NCBI GenBank assembly: GCA_937889015.1
Contig: CALARR010000080.1
Coordinates: 1 to 16,620, forward strand
Direction: 5' to 3'
Source: an uncultured Planctomycetales bacterium
GTDB taxonomy: Bacteria > Planctomycetota > Planctomycetia > Pirellulales > Thermoguttaceae
Length of the DNA stretch: 16,620 nt
Shown here: positions 7,330 to 15,246 of the stretch, piece after piece
Layout of the letters: the number at the start of each line of letters is the position of its first letter
Numbering within the stretch: the first letter of the stretch is position 1
Program-made: the position numbers and the translations under genes
The notes under the pieces: model-generated
The model's database searches: none
Seen by the model: the letters and a program-made list of their open reading frames with translations, nothing else
What the model was told of the DNA's origin: nothing

Positions 7330-8286
7330 ATGTCGCAGCGCGCCCTGATTACCGGCAGTTCGGGCTTTGTCGGCGGGCATCTGGCCGAACACCTCCTGGC
7401 GTGCGGCGATCAGGTGCTGGGGGTCGCGCCCGCCGCGCCGCCGCCGGCCACCGGGCGGCCCCTGCCGGAGGGCGTGGCGAGCGTGCTCTTCGACCTGACG
7501 GCGGCCGATCCCTTTCCGCCGGAGAGCCGGCGGCAGATTCGGGATTTCGCCCCCACGCACATCTATCATTTGGCAGCGATCAGCGTACCGCAGGAGTGCG
7601 GTCAGCAGGAGCCGTCACCCCTGGCGTGGCAGATCAACGTGGCGGGAGTCGAACGCGTGCTGCAACTGGCCCTCCAGTTGCCGCTGGTCCCGCGGCTGTT
7701 CTTCACCAGCACCAGCCACGTCTACCAGCCGGTGAACCGCGAGGCTCCCTACGTCGACGAGCAGGCCCCCCAGGGGCCCATCAACGCCTATGGCCGCACC
7801 AAGTGGGCGGCGGAACAACTCCTGCTGGAGGCGGCGCGCAAAGAGCAGGCCGAAGTAGTGATCGTGCGCTCCTTCAAACACACCGGCCCCGGCCAGGGGC
7901 CGCAGATGATGGTCCCCGAGTGGGCCGCCCAGTTCGTGGCCGGCGCCGATCCGGTCGTCATCCGCTCGCGCAGCTCGTATCTCGATCTGTGCGACGTGCG
8001 CGACGTGGTCCGCGCCTATCGCCTGCTGGCCGAGAAAGGCCAATCGGGTGAAGCCTACAACGTGGGCTCCGGTCTGAACCGTTCCTCGGGCGAGATCTTC
8101 GACTGCCTGCAGAAATTGGCCGACCCGAACCGCCGCATGACCGAGATTCGGCCCATGTTCAAGCAGGAGCCCATCGCCGATATCTCCAAGATCCATCGGC
8201 ATTGCGACTGGCAGCCACAGATCGCCCTGGAACAGACTCTGACCGATACGCTGGGGTGGTGGCAGCAGCGTGGCGGCAAGCCGTAA
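7330..8286 (+). CDS. NAD(P)-dependent SDR epimerase/dehydratase, GDP-6-deoxy-D-mannose reductase-like
   Basis: 318 residues from ATG 7330. An extended short-chain dehydrogenase: the Rossmann glycine motif TGSSGFVG is at 8-15, IYHLAA follows, the catalytic Ser/Thr strand is FTSTSHVY, and the YxxxK pair is Tyr154 and Lys158 in AYGRTKWAAEQ. The substrate-side segment RSFKHTGPGQGPQMMVP closely resembles the 'NHTGPGQ...VP' block of GDP-4-dehydro-6-deoxy-D-mannose reductases (Rmd), which make GDP-D-rhamnose. GDP-mannose dehydratase or another sugar-nucleotide SDR remains possible. It is cytoplasmic and would supply nucleotide sugars for surface glycans. The start gives the canonical N-terminus directly before the first beta strand; the ribosome site is weak (CAGGA, about 13 nt away). 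169 nt separate it from gyrA with no clear terminator. Confidence 0.9.
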   Translation: MSQRALITGSSGFVGGHLAEHLLACGDQVLGVAPAAPPPATGRPLPEGVASVLFDLTAADPFPPESRRQIRDFAPTHIYHLAAISVPQECGQQEPSPLAWQINVAGVERVLQLALQLPLVPRLFFTSTSHVYQPVNREAPYVDEQAPQGPINAYGRTKWAAEQLLLEAARKEQAEVVIVRSFKHTGPGQGPQMMVPEWAAQFVAGADPVVIRSRSSYLDLCDVRDVVRAYRLLAEKGQSGEAYNVGSGLNRSSGEIFDCLQKLADPNRRMTEIRPMFKQEPIADISKIHRHCDWQPQIALEQTLTDTLGWWQQRGGKP

Positions 8287-8372
8287 GGCGCGGCCCGCAC
8301 GCGAAGGACTGCCGTTTCTCGCGCGTGGGTCCGCGGTCGCTCGCCGCGGCAGGCCATGCACAGCGGCCGCGG

Positions 8373-8406
8373 AAAAACGCATGGCCACGCAAAAAGCGTG
8401 GCCATG
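8373..8406 (-). terminator. Rho-independent terminator, minus strand (fadL-like gene)
   Basis: CATGGCCACGC at 8380-8390 and GCGTGGCCATG at 8396-8406 form a perfect 11-bp inverted repeat around a 5-nt loop. Read on the minus strand the stem is followed at once by CGTTTTTCC, a short T tract, so it fits termination of the fadL-like transcript. It lies about 140 nt past that gene's stop codon, with the MITE-like element in between. Read on the plus strand, where it would serve the SDR gene, it lacks a T tail. A second GC-only inverted repeat, CCGCGG with a 7-nt loop, is at 8331-8349. Confidence 0.65.
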
Positions 8407-8441
8407 GCTTCCATCATCTCCGATTTGGGTGACGCACTACA

Positions 8442-8456
8442 CTAGTGCTTTGTCAA
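8442..8456 (+). repeat. Left terminal inverted repeat of the MITE-like element
   Basis: 15 bases, CTAGTGCTTTGTCAA, perfectly complementary to the right end. Confidence 0.75.
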
Positions 8457-8535
8457 ATCTTGGTTTTCGGGTTGAGTCGAGTCTGGCAACCGTGAATCTG
8501 GACGAATCAACGAACTGCCACCCGAACGTTGAGCA

Positions 8536-8550
8536 TTGACAAAGCACTAG
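8536..8550 (-). repeat. Right terminal inverted repeat of the MITE-like element
   Basis: 15 bases, TTGACAAAGCACTAG. Its last three bases before the final G (8547-8549, CTA) read TAG on the minus strand and end the fadL-like gene. Confidence 0.75.
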
Positions 8551-9905
8551 AAACGTTTGGAAATCTGCAGGCCCGCTTCGTCGGCGGCCGCCGTGCTGGT
8601 GATCGAGGTGCCAGCCAGGTTGCCGTGCGCGGTGCGCCACGGGCCGGAGACCGAGTTCTCGAAGCAGTGCACGTAGGACAAGGCGACCGACCAGTTCTCG
8701 GCGAACGTGTAGGACAGGCCCGTGTGCAAGGTGTGCTGGATGATCAACGGCGACGCCACGTTGTACATGGCCGACGAGGACGAGATCGGGTTTTCGTTGA
8801 AGCAGTAGCCGGCGCGCAAGTAGAGCTTCTCGCTGATCTGCCGCTGGACGCCGAAGCAGACGGAGAAGATGCTCCGCCATCCCAGGCCGAGCAACTCGCC
8901 TTCACTGCCATATCCCCGGTCTTGGAATCCCTGGGCGTTGGCATAGTCGAAGTAGCGCACGTCGCAGGCGAAGACCCAGTCCTCAAAGCCCGAGTAGGCC
9001 GTGCCCAACGAGGCGATCAGCGGATAGTCCAGATCGTAGGTCACGGTGCGCGCGTAGCCCAAATTGTCTTCCGACTTGTAGCGGAAGGGCTCCATCCACT
9101 GCGGGCTCTTGATCGTGGCGCCGAAGTGCCAGCCCAAATCCGTCACCGTATAGACGCCCGCCTGGCAGCCGCCGCCCCAAGCATAGCGCGTGCCCACACC
9201 CGAGGAGTAATTGTCATAGGCGCCGTAGGCCGGGCCGAGGAACAACGGGCTGGCGATCAGCTTCGCCATGGTGACCGTGGGGGCAAAGCCCACCGACCAG
9301 TGCTCGTCCAAGGCATAGGCCGCGGTGGGCGCAATCTGCACAATGTCGACCTCGGCCGACAACCGCCCCAAACCGATGCCGTAGGGCGGCTGCGGAGTGA
9401 GAACCGGATTGGTCGAGCTGGCCGAGTAGTTCACGCGCGATCCGCCGATGCCGTAGATCCCCAAACCGTAGGTCCACGGTGAGTTGGCGACCTGGTGGAC
9501 AAAGGCCATGCAGGGAACAGGGATCGCCCCGGGCTCACTGTTGCTGCTCCCGGACATGGTCGCGCCCGGCACGCCCGGCCCCAGGGCGTTGGCGTTCACG
9601 CGCGAAGCCACTTCCGTGTCGGGCAGGATCAGGCCCATGCCAAAGGTCATTTCCGAGGAGTTCAGGCCCGTGATGCTGGCCGGGTTGCAGTGGATCGCTC
9701 CGGCCGCGTCCAACGGGGCGGCGACGCCGGCCCCGCCCATCCCTTCGCTGACCGCGCTGACGGCTCGCAGGGCAACGCCTTGACCCAAAGCCGCGGGAAC
9801 CGATAGCAACCAGGTCATCAGCAGGACAGCCATGATTCCCGGCGCGAGGATGGCCGCAAGACTCCTGCTCGCCATGGTCGGACCATCAGTCAATTGGTAT
9901 CTCAT
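8547..9905 (-). CDS. FadL/OmpP1-family outer-membrane transport protein
   Basis: 452 residues from ATG 9905. FadL-type 14-strand barrels let hydrophobic compounds (fatty acids, hydrocarbons, aromatics) cross the outer membrane. A signal peptide is visible at 11-41: basic MASRS, a hydrophobic core, then VPAALGQG. The mature N-terminus has EGMGGAGVAAPLDAAGAIHCNPASIT (54-79), which matches the family signature with its NPA-x-IT block (74-79). The C-terminal part LSYTFAENWSVALSYVHCFENSVSGP is typical of the last strands, and the protein ends in KRF, with the terminal Phe used for barrel assembly. The start at 9905 is preferred because AAAGGG lies 9 nt upstream; ATG 9923 (six codons earlier) has no ribosome site, and ATG 9875 would begin exactly at the signal peptide. 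The stop codon lies inside the MITE-like terminal repeat. The substrate is unknown. Confidence 0.93.
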   Translation of the reverse strand: MRYQLTDGPTMASRSLAAILAPGIMAVLLMTWLLSVPAALGQGVALRAVSAVSEGMGGAGVAAPLDAAGAIHCNPASITGLNSSEMTFGMGLILPDTEVASRVNANALGPGVPGATMSGSSNSEPGAIPVPCMAFVHQVANSPWTYGLGIYGIGGSRVNYSASSTNPVLTPQPPYGIGLGRLSAEVDIVQIAPTAAYALDEHWSVGFAPTVTMAKLIASPLFLGPAYGAYDNYSSGVGTRYAWGGGCQAGVYTVTDLGWHFGATIKSPQWMEPFRYKSEDNLGYARTVTYDLDYPLIASLGTAYSGFEDWVFACDVRYFDYANAQGFQDRGYGSEGELLGLGWRSIFSVCFGVQRQISEKLYLRAGYCFNENPISSSSAMYNVASPLIIQHTLHTGLSYTFAENWSVALSYVHCFENSVSGPWRTAHGNLAGTSITSTAAADEAGLQISKRF

Positions 9906-9929
9906 AAGGTGTCGCCCTTTCATGGTTTG

Positions 9930-9957
9930 TTGGAAGTCCCCGCATAGGCGGTATTAT
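9930..9957 (+). promoter_or_regulatory. Candidate promoter for ugd
   Basis: TTGGAA at 9930-9935, 16 nt, then TATTAT at 9952-9957 (5 of 6 to -10). It would give a leader of about 200 nt before the ugd start. On the opposite strand the same AT-rich core reads GATAAT (5 of 6 to -10) and may be part of the divergent fadL-like promoter, though no good -35 was seen there. Confidence 0.4.
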
Positions 9958-9967
9958 CGATCGAACA

Positions 9968-9986
9968 CGAATTCCTGATGAATTCG
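9968..9986. promoter_or_regulatory. Dyad, possible operator between the fadL-like gene and ugd
   Basis: CGAATTC, 5 nt, GAATTCG: a perfect 7-bp inverted repeat, AT-rich for this genome, lying just after the predicted ugd transcription start and upstream of the fadL-like gene. Position and symmetry fit a repressor site; the regulator is unknown. Confidence 0.35.
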
Positions 9987-10162
9987 CTTCCACCAGCCCG
10001 CAGTCTCCACCAAGTCGGAGCATTCGCCGCTCAAAGGGCGATTCGATCCCCCAGGGCAAGGAGGCAGCAACCGAGACCGGCCTTGCCAGGTCGAAACAGA
10101 AGGAATACTCAATAGAGAAACCTTTCTGCCTCGGTAAACCTTGCGGCGCAAGAGGAGTCGCC

Positions 10163-11485
10163 ATGCGAATCACGGTCGTGGGCACCGGCTACGTGGGCCT
10201 GGTCACCGGAACCTGTCTGGCCGAGACCGGCAACGACGTATCCTGCGTCGATTGCGATCAAACGAAGATCCAGTTGCTGCAGGCGGGCGAAGTGCCGATC
10301 TACGAGCCAGGCCTGGATGAGTTGATCGCGCGCAACGCCGTGGAAGGCCGTTTGCAGTTCACCACCGACCTGGCCGCCGCAGCGGCCCAGGCCCAGGTGA
10401 TCTTCCTGGCGGTCGGCACGCCACCGGCCGAGGATGGCTCGGTCGACATGACCGCCCTGAACGTGGTCGTGGAGCAGATTGCCCCGCACCTGGCGCCCGA
10501 GGCCATCGTGGTCCTCAAGAGCACCGTGCCGGTCGGCACCAACACGGCGGTGGCGCGGCGTTTGCGGGAATTGTCGGGCCGCAATTGCGATGTGGCCAAC
10601 AATCCCGAGTTCCTCAAGGAAGGCACGGCGATCGACGATTTCATGAAGCCGGATCGCGTGGTGATCGGCGCGCGGCGGCAGGCCGTGATCGACGTCCTTT
10701 CGGACCTGTATGCTCCTTACCTACGGACTGACAAGCCGCTGCTGGTCATGTCGCCGGAGAGCGCCGAGATGACGAAGTACGTGGCCAACGCCATGCTGGC
10801 CACGAAGATCAGCTTCATCAACGAGATGGCCAACCTGTGCGAACGGACCGGGGCCGACATCAACGAAGTCCGCCGCGGGATCGGCCACGACAGCCGAATC
10901 GGTTTCGCGTTTCTGTTTCCGGGCGTGGGCTACGGCGGCAGTTGCTTTCCCAAGGACGTGCAAGCCCTGGCCGCCACGGCCCGGACCAACGGCGTGGAGC
11001 CCTGCATCCTGCAGAGCGTGCACGAAGTCAACCGGCGGCAGAAGGACGTGCTCTTCCACAAGATCCACGAGCACTTCCGCGGCGGATTGGCCGGCAAGAT
11101 GATCGGCGTTTGGGGGCTGGCCTTCAAGCCGGGCACGGACGACATCCGCGAAGCGCCCGCCCTGGTGCTCTTGGATCGCTTGCTGGAGGCGGGCGCGCGG
11201 CCGCAGGTCTTCGACCCGGAAGCGACGGCCAACGTGCGGCGGATCTACGGCTCCCGGCTGACCTACTGCGACCATCGCGACGAGGCCCTGACCGGCGCCG
11301 ACGCGCTGGCGATCGTCACCGAGTGGAAGCAGTTCGTCCACCCGGATTTCGACCACATGCGCCGCCAGATGCGCGGGGCGGTGGTCTTCGACGGCCGCAA
11401 TCTGTACAACCCGGCGCGCATGTCCAAGGCCGGTTTCACCTACTACAGCATTGGCCGGCCCGTGGCTCGACCCGAGATCGACTGA
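10163..11485 (+). CDS. ugd: UDP-glucose 6-dehydrogenase
   Basis: 440 residues from ATG 10163, with GAGGAG 6 nt upstream. The enzyme oxidises UDP-glucose to UDP-glucuronate with two NAD+, supplying precursors for capsule and exopolysaccharide. The N-terminal Rossmann domain has VVGTGYVGLVTG (NAD-binding glycines 7, 9, 12). The family block NPEFLKEGTAIDDFMKPDRVV follows. The helical central domain has the ESAEMTKYVANAMLATKISFINE segment, the catalytic Cys261 is in GVGYGGSCFPKD, and the C-terminal UDP-binding domain contains GLAFKPGTDDIREAPAL. Length and motifs are those of the bacterial Ugd/TuaD group, and no key residue is missing. GDP-mannose dehydrogenase is a related alternative but fits less well. 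It converges on the pseudouridine synthase gene with a 70-nt gap that shows no clear terminator. Confidence 0.96.
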   Translation: MRITVVGTGYVGLVTGTCLAETGNDVSCVDCDQTKIQLLQAGEVPIYEPGLDELIARNAVEGRLQFTTDLAAAAAQAQVIFLAVGTPPAEDGSVDMTALNVVVEQIAPHLAPEAIVVLKSTVPVGTNTAVARRLRELSGRNCDVANNPEFLKEGTAIDDFMKPDRVVIGARRQAVIDVLSDLYAPYLRTDKPLLVMSPESAEMTKYVANAMLATKISFINEMANLCERTGADINEVRRGIGHDSRIGFAFLFPGVGYGGSCFPKDVQALAATARTNGVEPCILQSVHEVNRRQKDVLFHKIHEHFRGGLAGKMIGVWGLAFKPGTDDIREAPALVLLDRLLEAGARPQVFDPEATANVRRIYGSRLTYCDHRDEALTGADALAIVTEWKQFVHPDFDHMRRQMRGAVVFDGRNLYNPARMSKAGFTYYSIGRPVARPEID

Positions 11486-11555
11486 TCGCGCCCAACTCAG
11501 GACAGTAGGCTCGGTCGCGGAGAGTCAAGAGAGCGCAGGGTTTTCACAACAGATC

Positions 11556-12632
11556 CTACTTGGACCCCTTGCGCGGGCTTTTGGGCTTGGCACGAGCCCC
11601 AGCGCGCAGGCGGTGCAGAAAGGCCGTCAGATCGGGCGGCAGCGCGGCTTCGAAACGCAGGTGCTCGCCGGTCACTGGATGCTCGAACCCCAACTCGGCC
11701 GCGTGCAAGGCCAGGCGCGGGGCGCCGCTGGCGTCGGCCAGCGGTGCGCCGAACAGGGGCTGGTGATAGACCTTCTCACCGCACAGCGGATGGCCCTGCT
11801 CGGCCAGGTGAATGCGGATCTGGTGCGTGCGGCCGGTCTCCAGGCGGCACTCGACCAGCGTATAGCCCTCCAGGTCTTCCAGCGGCTTGATGTGCGTCAC
11901 CGCGTGTTTGCCCAACTCCGGATGCGTGGTGCTTCCGCGTCGGCCGTCGCCGCGATCGCGCACCAATCGGCTGGCGATCGTCTGGGCCGGAACGCGGCCC
12001 TGGGCAATCGCCAGATAGCGGCGATGGGTCACATGGTGGCGGAACTGCTGGGCCAGGTGCCGCTCGGCCAGCGCCGTGCGCGCAAAGACGATCAGGCCGC
12101 TCGTTTCGCGGTCCAGGCGGTGGACGGGGCGCACAGGCAGAGGCGGCCCCTTGCTCTGCCTGCGCGGCGGATGCTTCTTGGCGCCGGCGGCCTGGGCCGA
12201 TTTCATCTCGCCGGGCCGGACCGCCGGACCCTGCACGCGCGGGTTTTTGGCCAGGATGCGCGGCAACATCTCGTCGAGCGTGGGCTGTAGCTGACGCCGT
12301 CGCTTGGGCCAGTCGCGCTCCTCGGCGTGCCGCACGGTGGTTACGCCGGACGGCTTCTCGACGACCACCACATGTTCATCCAGGTAGTAGATCCGCACGG
12401 CCTGCGCGCTGGGCGGAGGGGCCATCGAGTGCGGCAAGACCTTGACCACGTCGCGCAGGGTCAGACGCCGGCCCGCGTCCATGCACAGATTGCCGCTGAC
12501 CATCACGCGCCGCGATTGCAGTAACTTGCGGATCTGCGACCAGCTTTGGCCGGGCAGCCAACCGCGCAAGGCCGCCGAGAGAGTCTGGTCCACCTGGTTG
12601 GGCAGAATTCGAAAGATCTGGTCTTCGGCCAT
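11556..12632 (-). CDS. RluA-family 23S rRNA/tRNA pseudouridine synthase with basic linker insertion
   Basis: 358 residues from ATG 12632. The frame is open 43 codons upstream, but that part is low-complexity and the S4 domain starts just after this Met. Residues 5-65 form an S4 RNA-binding domain. The catalytic domain contains VEKPSGV (91-97), the active-site HRLDRETSG with Asp174, and the conserved LETGRTHQIRIHLA and ALHAAELGFEHP blocks. Such enzymes isomerise specific uridines to pseudouridine in rRNA or tRNA. A Lys/Arg/Pro-rich insertion of about 65 residues (103-168) lies between VEKPSGV and the catalytic HRLD, and the C-terminus is also basic (RAGARAKPKSPRKGSK). RluD or RluC specificity cannot be told apart. 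The gene lies 145 nt downstream of the MFS gene on the same strand. Confidence 0.93.
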   Translation of the reverse strand: MAEDQIFRILPNQVDQTLSAALRGWLPGQSWSQIRKLLQSRRVMVSGNLCMDAGRRLTLRDVVKVLPHSMAPPPSAQAVRIYYLDEHVVVVEKPSGVTTVRHAEERDWPKRRRQLQPTLDEMLPRILAKNPRVQGPAVRPGEMKSAQAAGAKKHPPRRQSKGPPLPVRPVHRLDRETSGLIVFARTALAERHLAQQFRHHVTHRRYLAIAQGRVPAQTIASRLVRDRGDGRRGSTTHPELGKHAVTHIKPLEDLEGYTLVECRLETGRTHQIRIHLAEQGHPLCGEKVYHQPLFGAPLADASGAPRLALHAAELGFEHPVTGEHLRFEAALPPDLTAFLHRLRAGARAKPKSPRKGSK

Positions 12633-12777
12633 CGGAATCCGGATGGTGTTTTGCGGCGCGCAGGGTGCCACGAGCGGTTTGTCCCGCAGGCGAAACCGCG
12701 GGGACCTTGTCCACCCGGGGGCCACGCGGATCCCACTCCTGGGAATGCAAACACGGGGCACGTACCTGCGACTGCCT

Positions 12778-14034
12778 CTATTCTTGCCTGGAACGGCCGT
12801 CAGGCACAGGGGGGGCCGCAGCCAACCCGGGCGGTTTGATCCAGAACAAGGTGATCCCGGCGATCAGCAATCCCAGCGCACAGGCCTGAAACACGATGCC
12901 CAACGGCACCTGGGCGTCTTTCAAGGCCCCCCCGGCATAGACCATCACCCCGCCGGCCGCGGTGCCGATGAAGTTCAGGAATCCGTAGCCCGTGGCGCTG
13001 TAACGGCGATCGACCAGTTCGCGCAGGATGGGCATTTGGTTGGCGTCGAAGAAACCGCGGCCCAGTCCAAAGACCACCAAGCCGGCCACGGCCAGTGGCA
13101 GCGATTGGGTGGAAGCCGCCAGGAACAAGAAGGGGCCAGCCGCACAGTAACCCATGGCCGGCACCAGGGCTCGGCCGCGGCGGTTGACGCGGCTCCAGCG
13201 ATCGGCCCAGGCCCCGCCCACCAGCACGCCCACCAGCGAAGCGATCTGGATATAGCCGGTGGCCGACATGCCCGCCGCGCCCAATCCCAGCGAGAACTGT
13301 TCTCTGAGATAGGTCGGCAACCAGCCGTAGATGGTCCAGTTGACGATGCCCACCAGCACGTTCAGGGCAAACAGGAGTTGGAAGCCACGTTGCGTGAACA
13401 GGGCGGCCAAGACGCCGTGCCAAGGCTCGACCGCTGGTTGGGCGGCGCCCGCTTCGCGCGGCTCGCCCGGCGTATCGCGCAACAGGCACAGCAACACCAG
13501 GGCATAGACGACTCCGATGGCTCCGAAGACCTCGAAGCCGCAGCGCCAGCCGTAGCTTTCGGCGATATAGCCGCCGATCCCGCCCAGCGAGGCCCCGGCG
13601 TAGATCCCGGTCATGTGCAGCCCGGTGGCCAGAGACCGGGTCGGTCCGCGGTGATAGTCGGCGATGAGGGCCAAGGCGGCGGGGATGTAGCAGGCTTCGC
13701 TGATGCCCATCAAGGCCCGGGCCCAACACAGTTGCTCGAATGTCTGGGCCCGGCCGCTGAGCCAGGTGGCGGCCGACCAGAAGAAGAGGCTGCCGACAAT
13801 GACGCGTGCCCGGCCCAGTCGGTCGGCCAGGTAGCCGCCCACCGGACTCAAGGCGGCATAGACCCAAAGAAAGACCGAAGTCAACAGACCGAAACGCGCG
13901 TCGCTCATCGCGATGTCGGCCATCACGGCATCGCGCATCGTGGTGATCATCAGCCGGTCCAGGTAGTTCAGCAGCGCGACCAGCCACAGCAAGCCGACCA
14001 CGATCCAGGCATATTGCTTCCAGGAGCGCATCAT
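12778..14034 (-). CDS. MFS transporter, candidate sialic-acid importer
   Basis: 418 residues from ATG 14034. A 12-helix major facilitator: the first helix is WIVVGLLWLVALLNYLDRL, the helix 2-3 loop carries the A-motif GYLADRLGRAR, and the middle loop (about 195-210) is hydrophilic (PGEPREAGAAQPAVEPWHG). It resembles the anion:cation symporter group that includes sugar-acid carriers. Its start overlaps the stop of the kelch-protein gene as ATGA (14031-14034), so translation is probably coupled. Together with the sialidases and the NanM-like protein this suggests import of sialic acid or a related sugar acid; specificity is inferred from context only. Two adjacent ATG codons (14034 and 14031) are both possible starts. 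Confidence 0.92.
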   Translation of the reverse strand: MMRSWKQYAWIVVGLLWLVALLNYLDRLMITTMRDAVMADIAMSDARFGLLTSVFLWVYAALSPVGGYLADRLGRARVIVGSLFFWSAATWLSGRAQTFEQLCWARALMGISEACYIPAALALIADYHRGPTRSLATGLHMTGIYAGASLGGIGGYIAESYGWRCGFEVFGAIGVVYALVLLCLLRDTPGEPREAGAAQPAVEPWHGVLAALFTQRGFQLLFALNVLVGIVNWTIYGWLPTYLREQFSLGLGAAGMSATGYIQIASLVGVLVGGAWADRWSRVNRRGRALVPAMGYCAAGPFLFLAASTQSLPLAVAGLVVFGLGRGFFDANQMPILRELVDRRYSATGYGFLNFIGTAAGGVMVYAGGALKDAQVPLGIVFQACALGLLIAGITLFWIKPPGLAAAPPVPDGRSRQE

Positions 14035-15137
14035 CGTCCACCTTCATCGGTTAGCAATGTCCACACGGCCGGCGTGCGATAGCCGGGGCGCGCCTCGCCA
14101 TTGGCGATCACGGCCCGGCCTTCCCAAACGGCGGTTGGCGCCGTAGCCAGCGAAAAGGGCGCCGTGCCCGGCACCGTCCACACATCACGCCGCAGGTCGT
14201 AGGCCAGCACATCGCGGGGAAACCCCGGATGTTCCGTTTCCGGCTTGAAACCCAATCGCGTGCCGTCGTCCCCGCTGATCACCAGCAACTGCGTGCCGCG
14301 CATGAGCGGGGCGGGCGAGGGGGCGGCTACGGCCGAACGGGGCAAGTCGGCCAGCCGCTGCCAATCCCGGCCCGGCGTGTAACGCCACGCATCGCGCAGA
14401 TACTCGCGCACGGGCTTGCCGTCCGAGCCGCGCGTGAGCCTGGTCCCGCTGAACAGGTAGAACGATCCTTGGGCCGCCCCGGCCGTGGCCAGCATCCGCT
14501 CGGGGCCAGGGCAGGCCGGCAACTCCTGCCAGGCGGCATCGGGCCGCGACAGGTCGAGACTCCACAAGGTCTTCAGGCAGTCGGTGGAGTCGGGCCGCTC
14601 GATGCCGCCCACGACGTACAGCGTGTGGTCCAGCAGCGCACCGCTGGCAAAGGCGCAGGCCTTGGGCAAGGGAGCCAGTGACACGACCTCGATGCGCTGG
14701 CCTGTCCAGTGCAGTCGAAAGACGTCGCGAAAATGCCCCTGCGCATCGCCGCCGCCGACGCAGACCACGCCCTCGGGCACGGTCACGCTGATGCCATAGG
14801 CCACGGGTCGAGGCAACTGGCCGACCACTTTCCACGGGCCGCCGGCGTGCGGCAGCAGGAAGATCGAATCGTACCAGACCTTCGTGCCGCCGTCCCAGGG
14901 GCGCCGCTGGGGGAAGTTCGCGCCGCCGGCCACGATCAGGGCCCGGCCGCTCACGCCCGTAAAGGGCGCGGCAAAACCCTCGCGGTCGGGCAGGGGCGGC
15001 AGTTGCTGCCAGTGGAGTTCAGCGCTCACGGAATCCTCCTTTGCGGATGCGGCCCAAGCCGTACGCGCGTGGTCAAGACCGACCGCCAGGGCAATGGCCA
15101 ATGAGAATGAAAGCAGGTGTAACGATCGATTGTGCAT
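14031..15137 (-). CDS. Secreted kelch-type N-acetylneuraminate epimerase/mutarotase-like protein
   Basis: 368 residues from ATG 15137, with GGAGA 8 nt upstream. An N-terminal Sec signal (LHLLSFSLAIALAVGL, cleavage near AWAASA) precedes a kelch beta-propeller. The block GGANFPQRRPWDGGTKVWYD matches NanM-type sialic-acid mutarotases, and repeated kelch pairs are visible as VVGGIERPDS, LYLFSG-like and VISGDDGT segments with the following hydrophobic-Trp strands. NanM converts alpha-Neu5Ac, the product released by sialidases, to the beta anomer before uptake. The gene sits 109 nt after the sialidase-like gene and overlaps the MFS gene by 4 nt, which supports this role. Another kelch-propeller sugar mutarotase remains possible. 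Confidence 0.9.
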   Translation of the reverse strand: MHNRSLHLLSFSLAIALAVGLDHARTAWAASAKEDSVSAELHWQQLPPLPDREGFAAPFTGVSGRALIVAGGANFPQRRPWDGGTKVWYDSIFLLPHAGGPWKVVGQLPRPVAYGISVTVPEGVVCVGGGDAQGHFRDVFRLHWTGQRIEVVSLAPLPKACAFASGALLDHTLYVVGGIERPDSTDCLKTLWSLDLSRPDAAWQELPACPGPERMLATAGAAQGSFYLFSGTRLTRGSDGKPVREYLRDAWRYTPGRDWQRLADLPRSAVAAPSPAPLMRGTQLLVISGDDGTRLGFKPETEHPGFPRDVLAYDLRRDVWTVPGTAPFSLATAPTAVWEGRAVIANGEARPGYRTPAVWTLLTDEGGR

Positions 15138-15246
15138 GGTTGCTGTCTCCGGATAACGACTGCGAACGAATGTGGATCACGAATAAGACCAGGAGCCGGC
15201 TCCAGGACCCGTTGGTAGATCGGTCTTGTTGGTTTGGGGACAGGCG

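Larger units (their letters stand above)
8442..8550. mobile_element. 109-bp MITE-like element with 15-bp perfect terminal inverted repeats
   Basis: CTAGTGCTTTGTCAA at 8442-8456 is the exact reverse complement of TTGACAAAGCACTAG at 8536-8550. A further matching block, TTCGGGT at 8466-8472 with ACCCGAA at 8520-8526, lies at the same internal distance, so the arms are related over about 33 nt. The interior is less GC-rich than its surroundings and has no gene. Both ends are CTAG; known IS630/Tc1-mariner elements favour CTAG targets and duplicate TA, so a non-autonomous relative of that family is a reasonable guess. No transposase is present in the window. The right end contains the TAG stop codon of the fadL-like gene. 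Confidence 0.7.

Noticed and set aside
12442..14082. Open frame of 546 codons on the plus strand opposite the MFS gene
   Set aside because: It spans the antisense of two real genes and their gap, with a Gln/Gly/His/Asp-rich translation and no motif.
15192..15203. 12-bp perfect palindrome GGAGCCGGCTCC between the sialidase-like and NanM-like genes
   Set aside because: It has no loop for an RNA hairpin and no T tract, and such GC-rich palindromes of this length are expected by chance in this composition.
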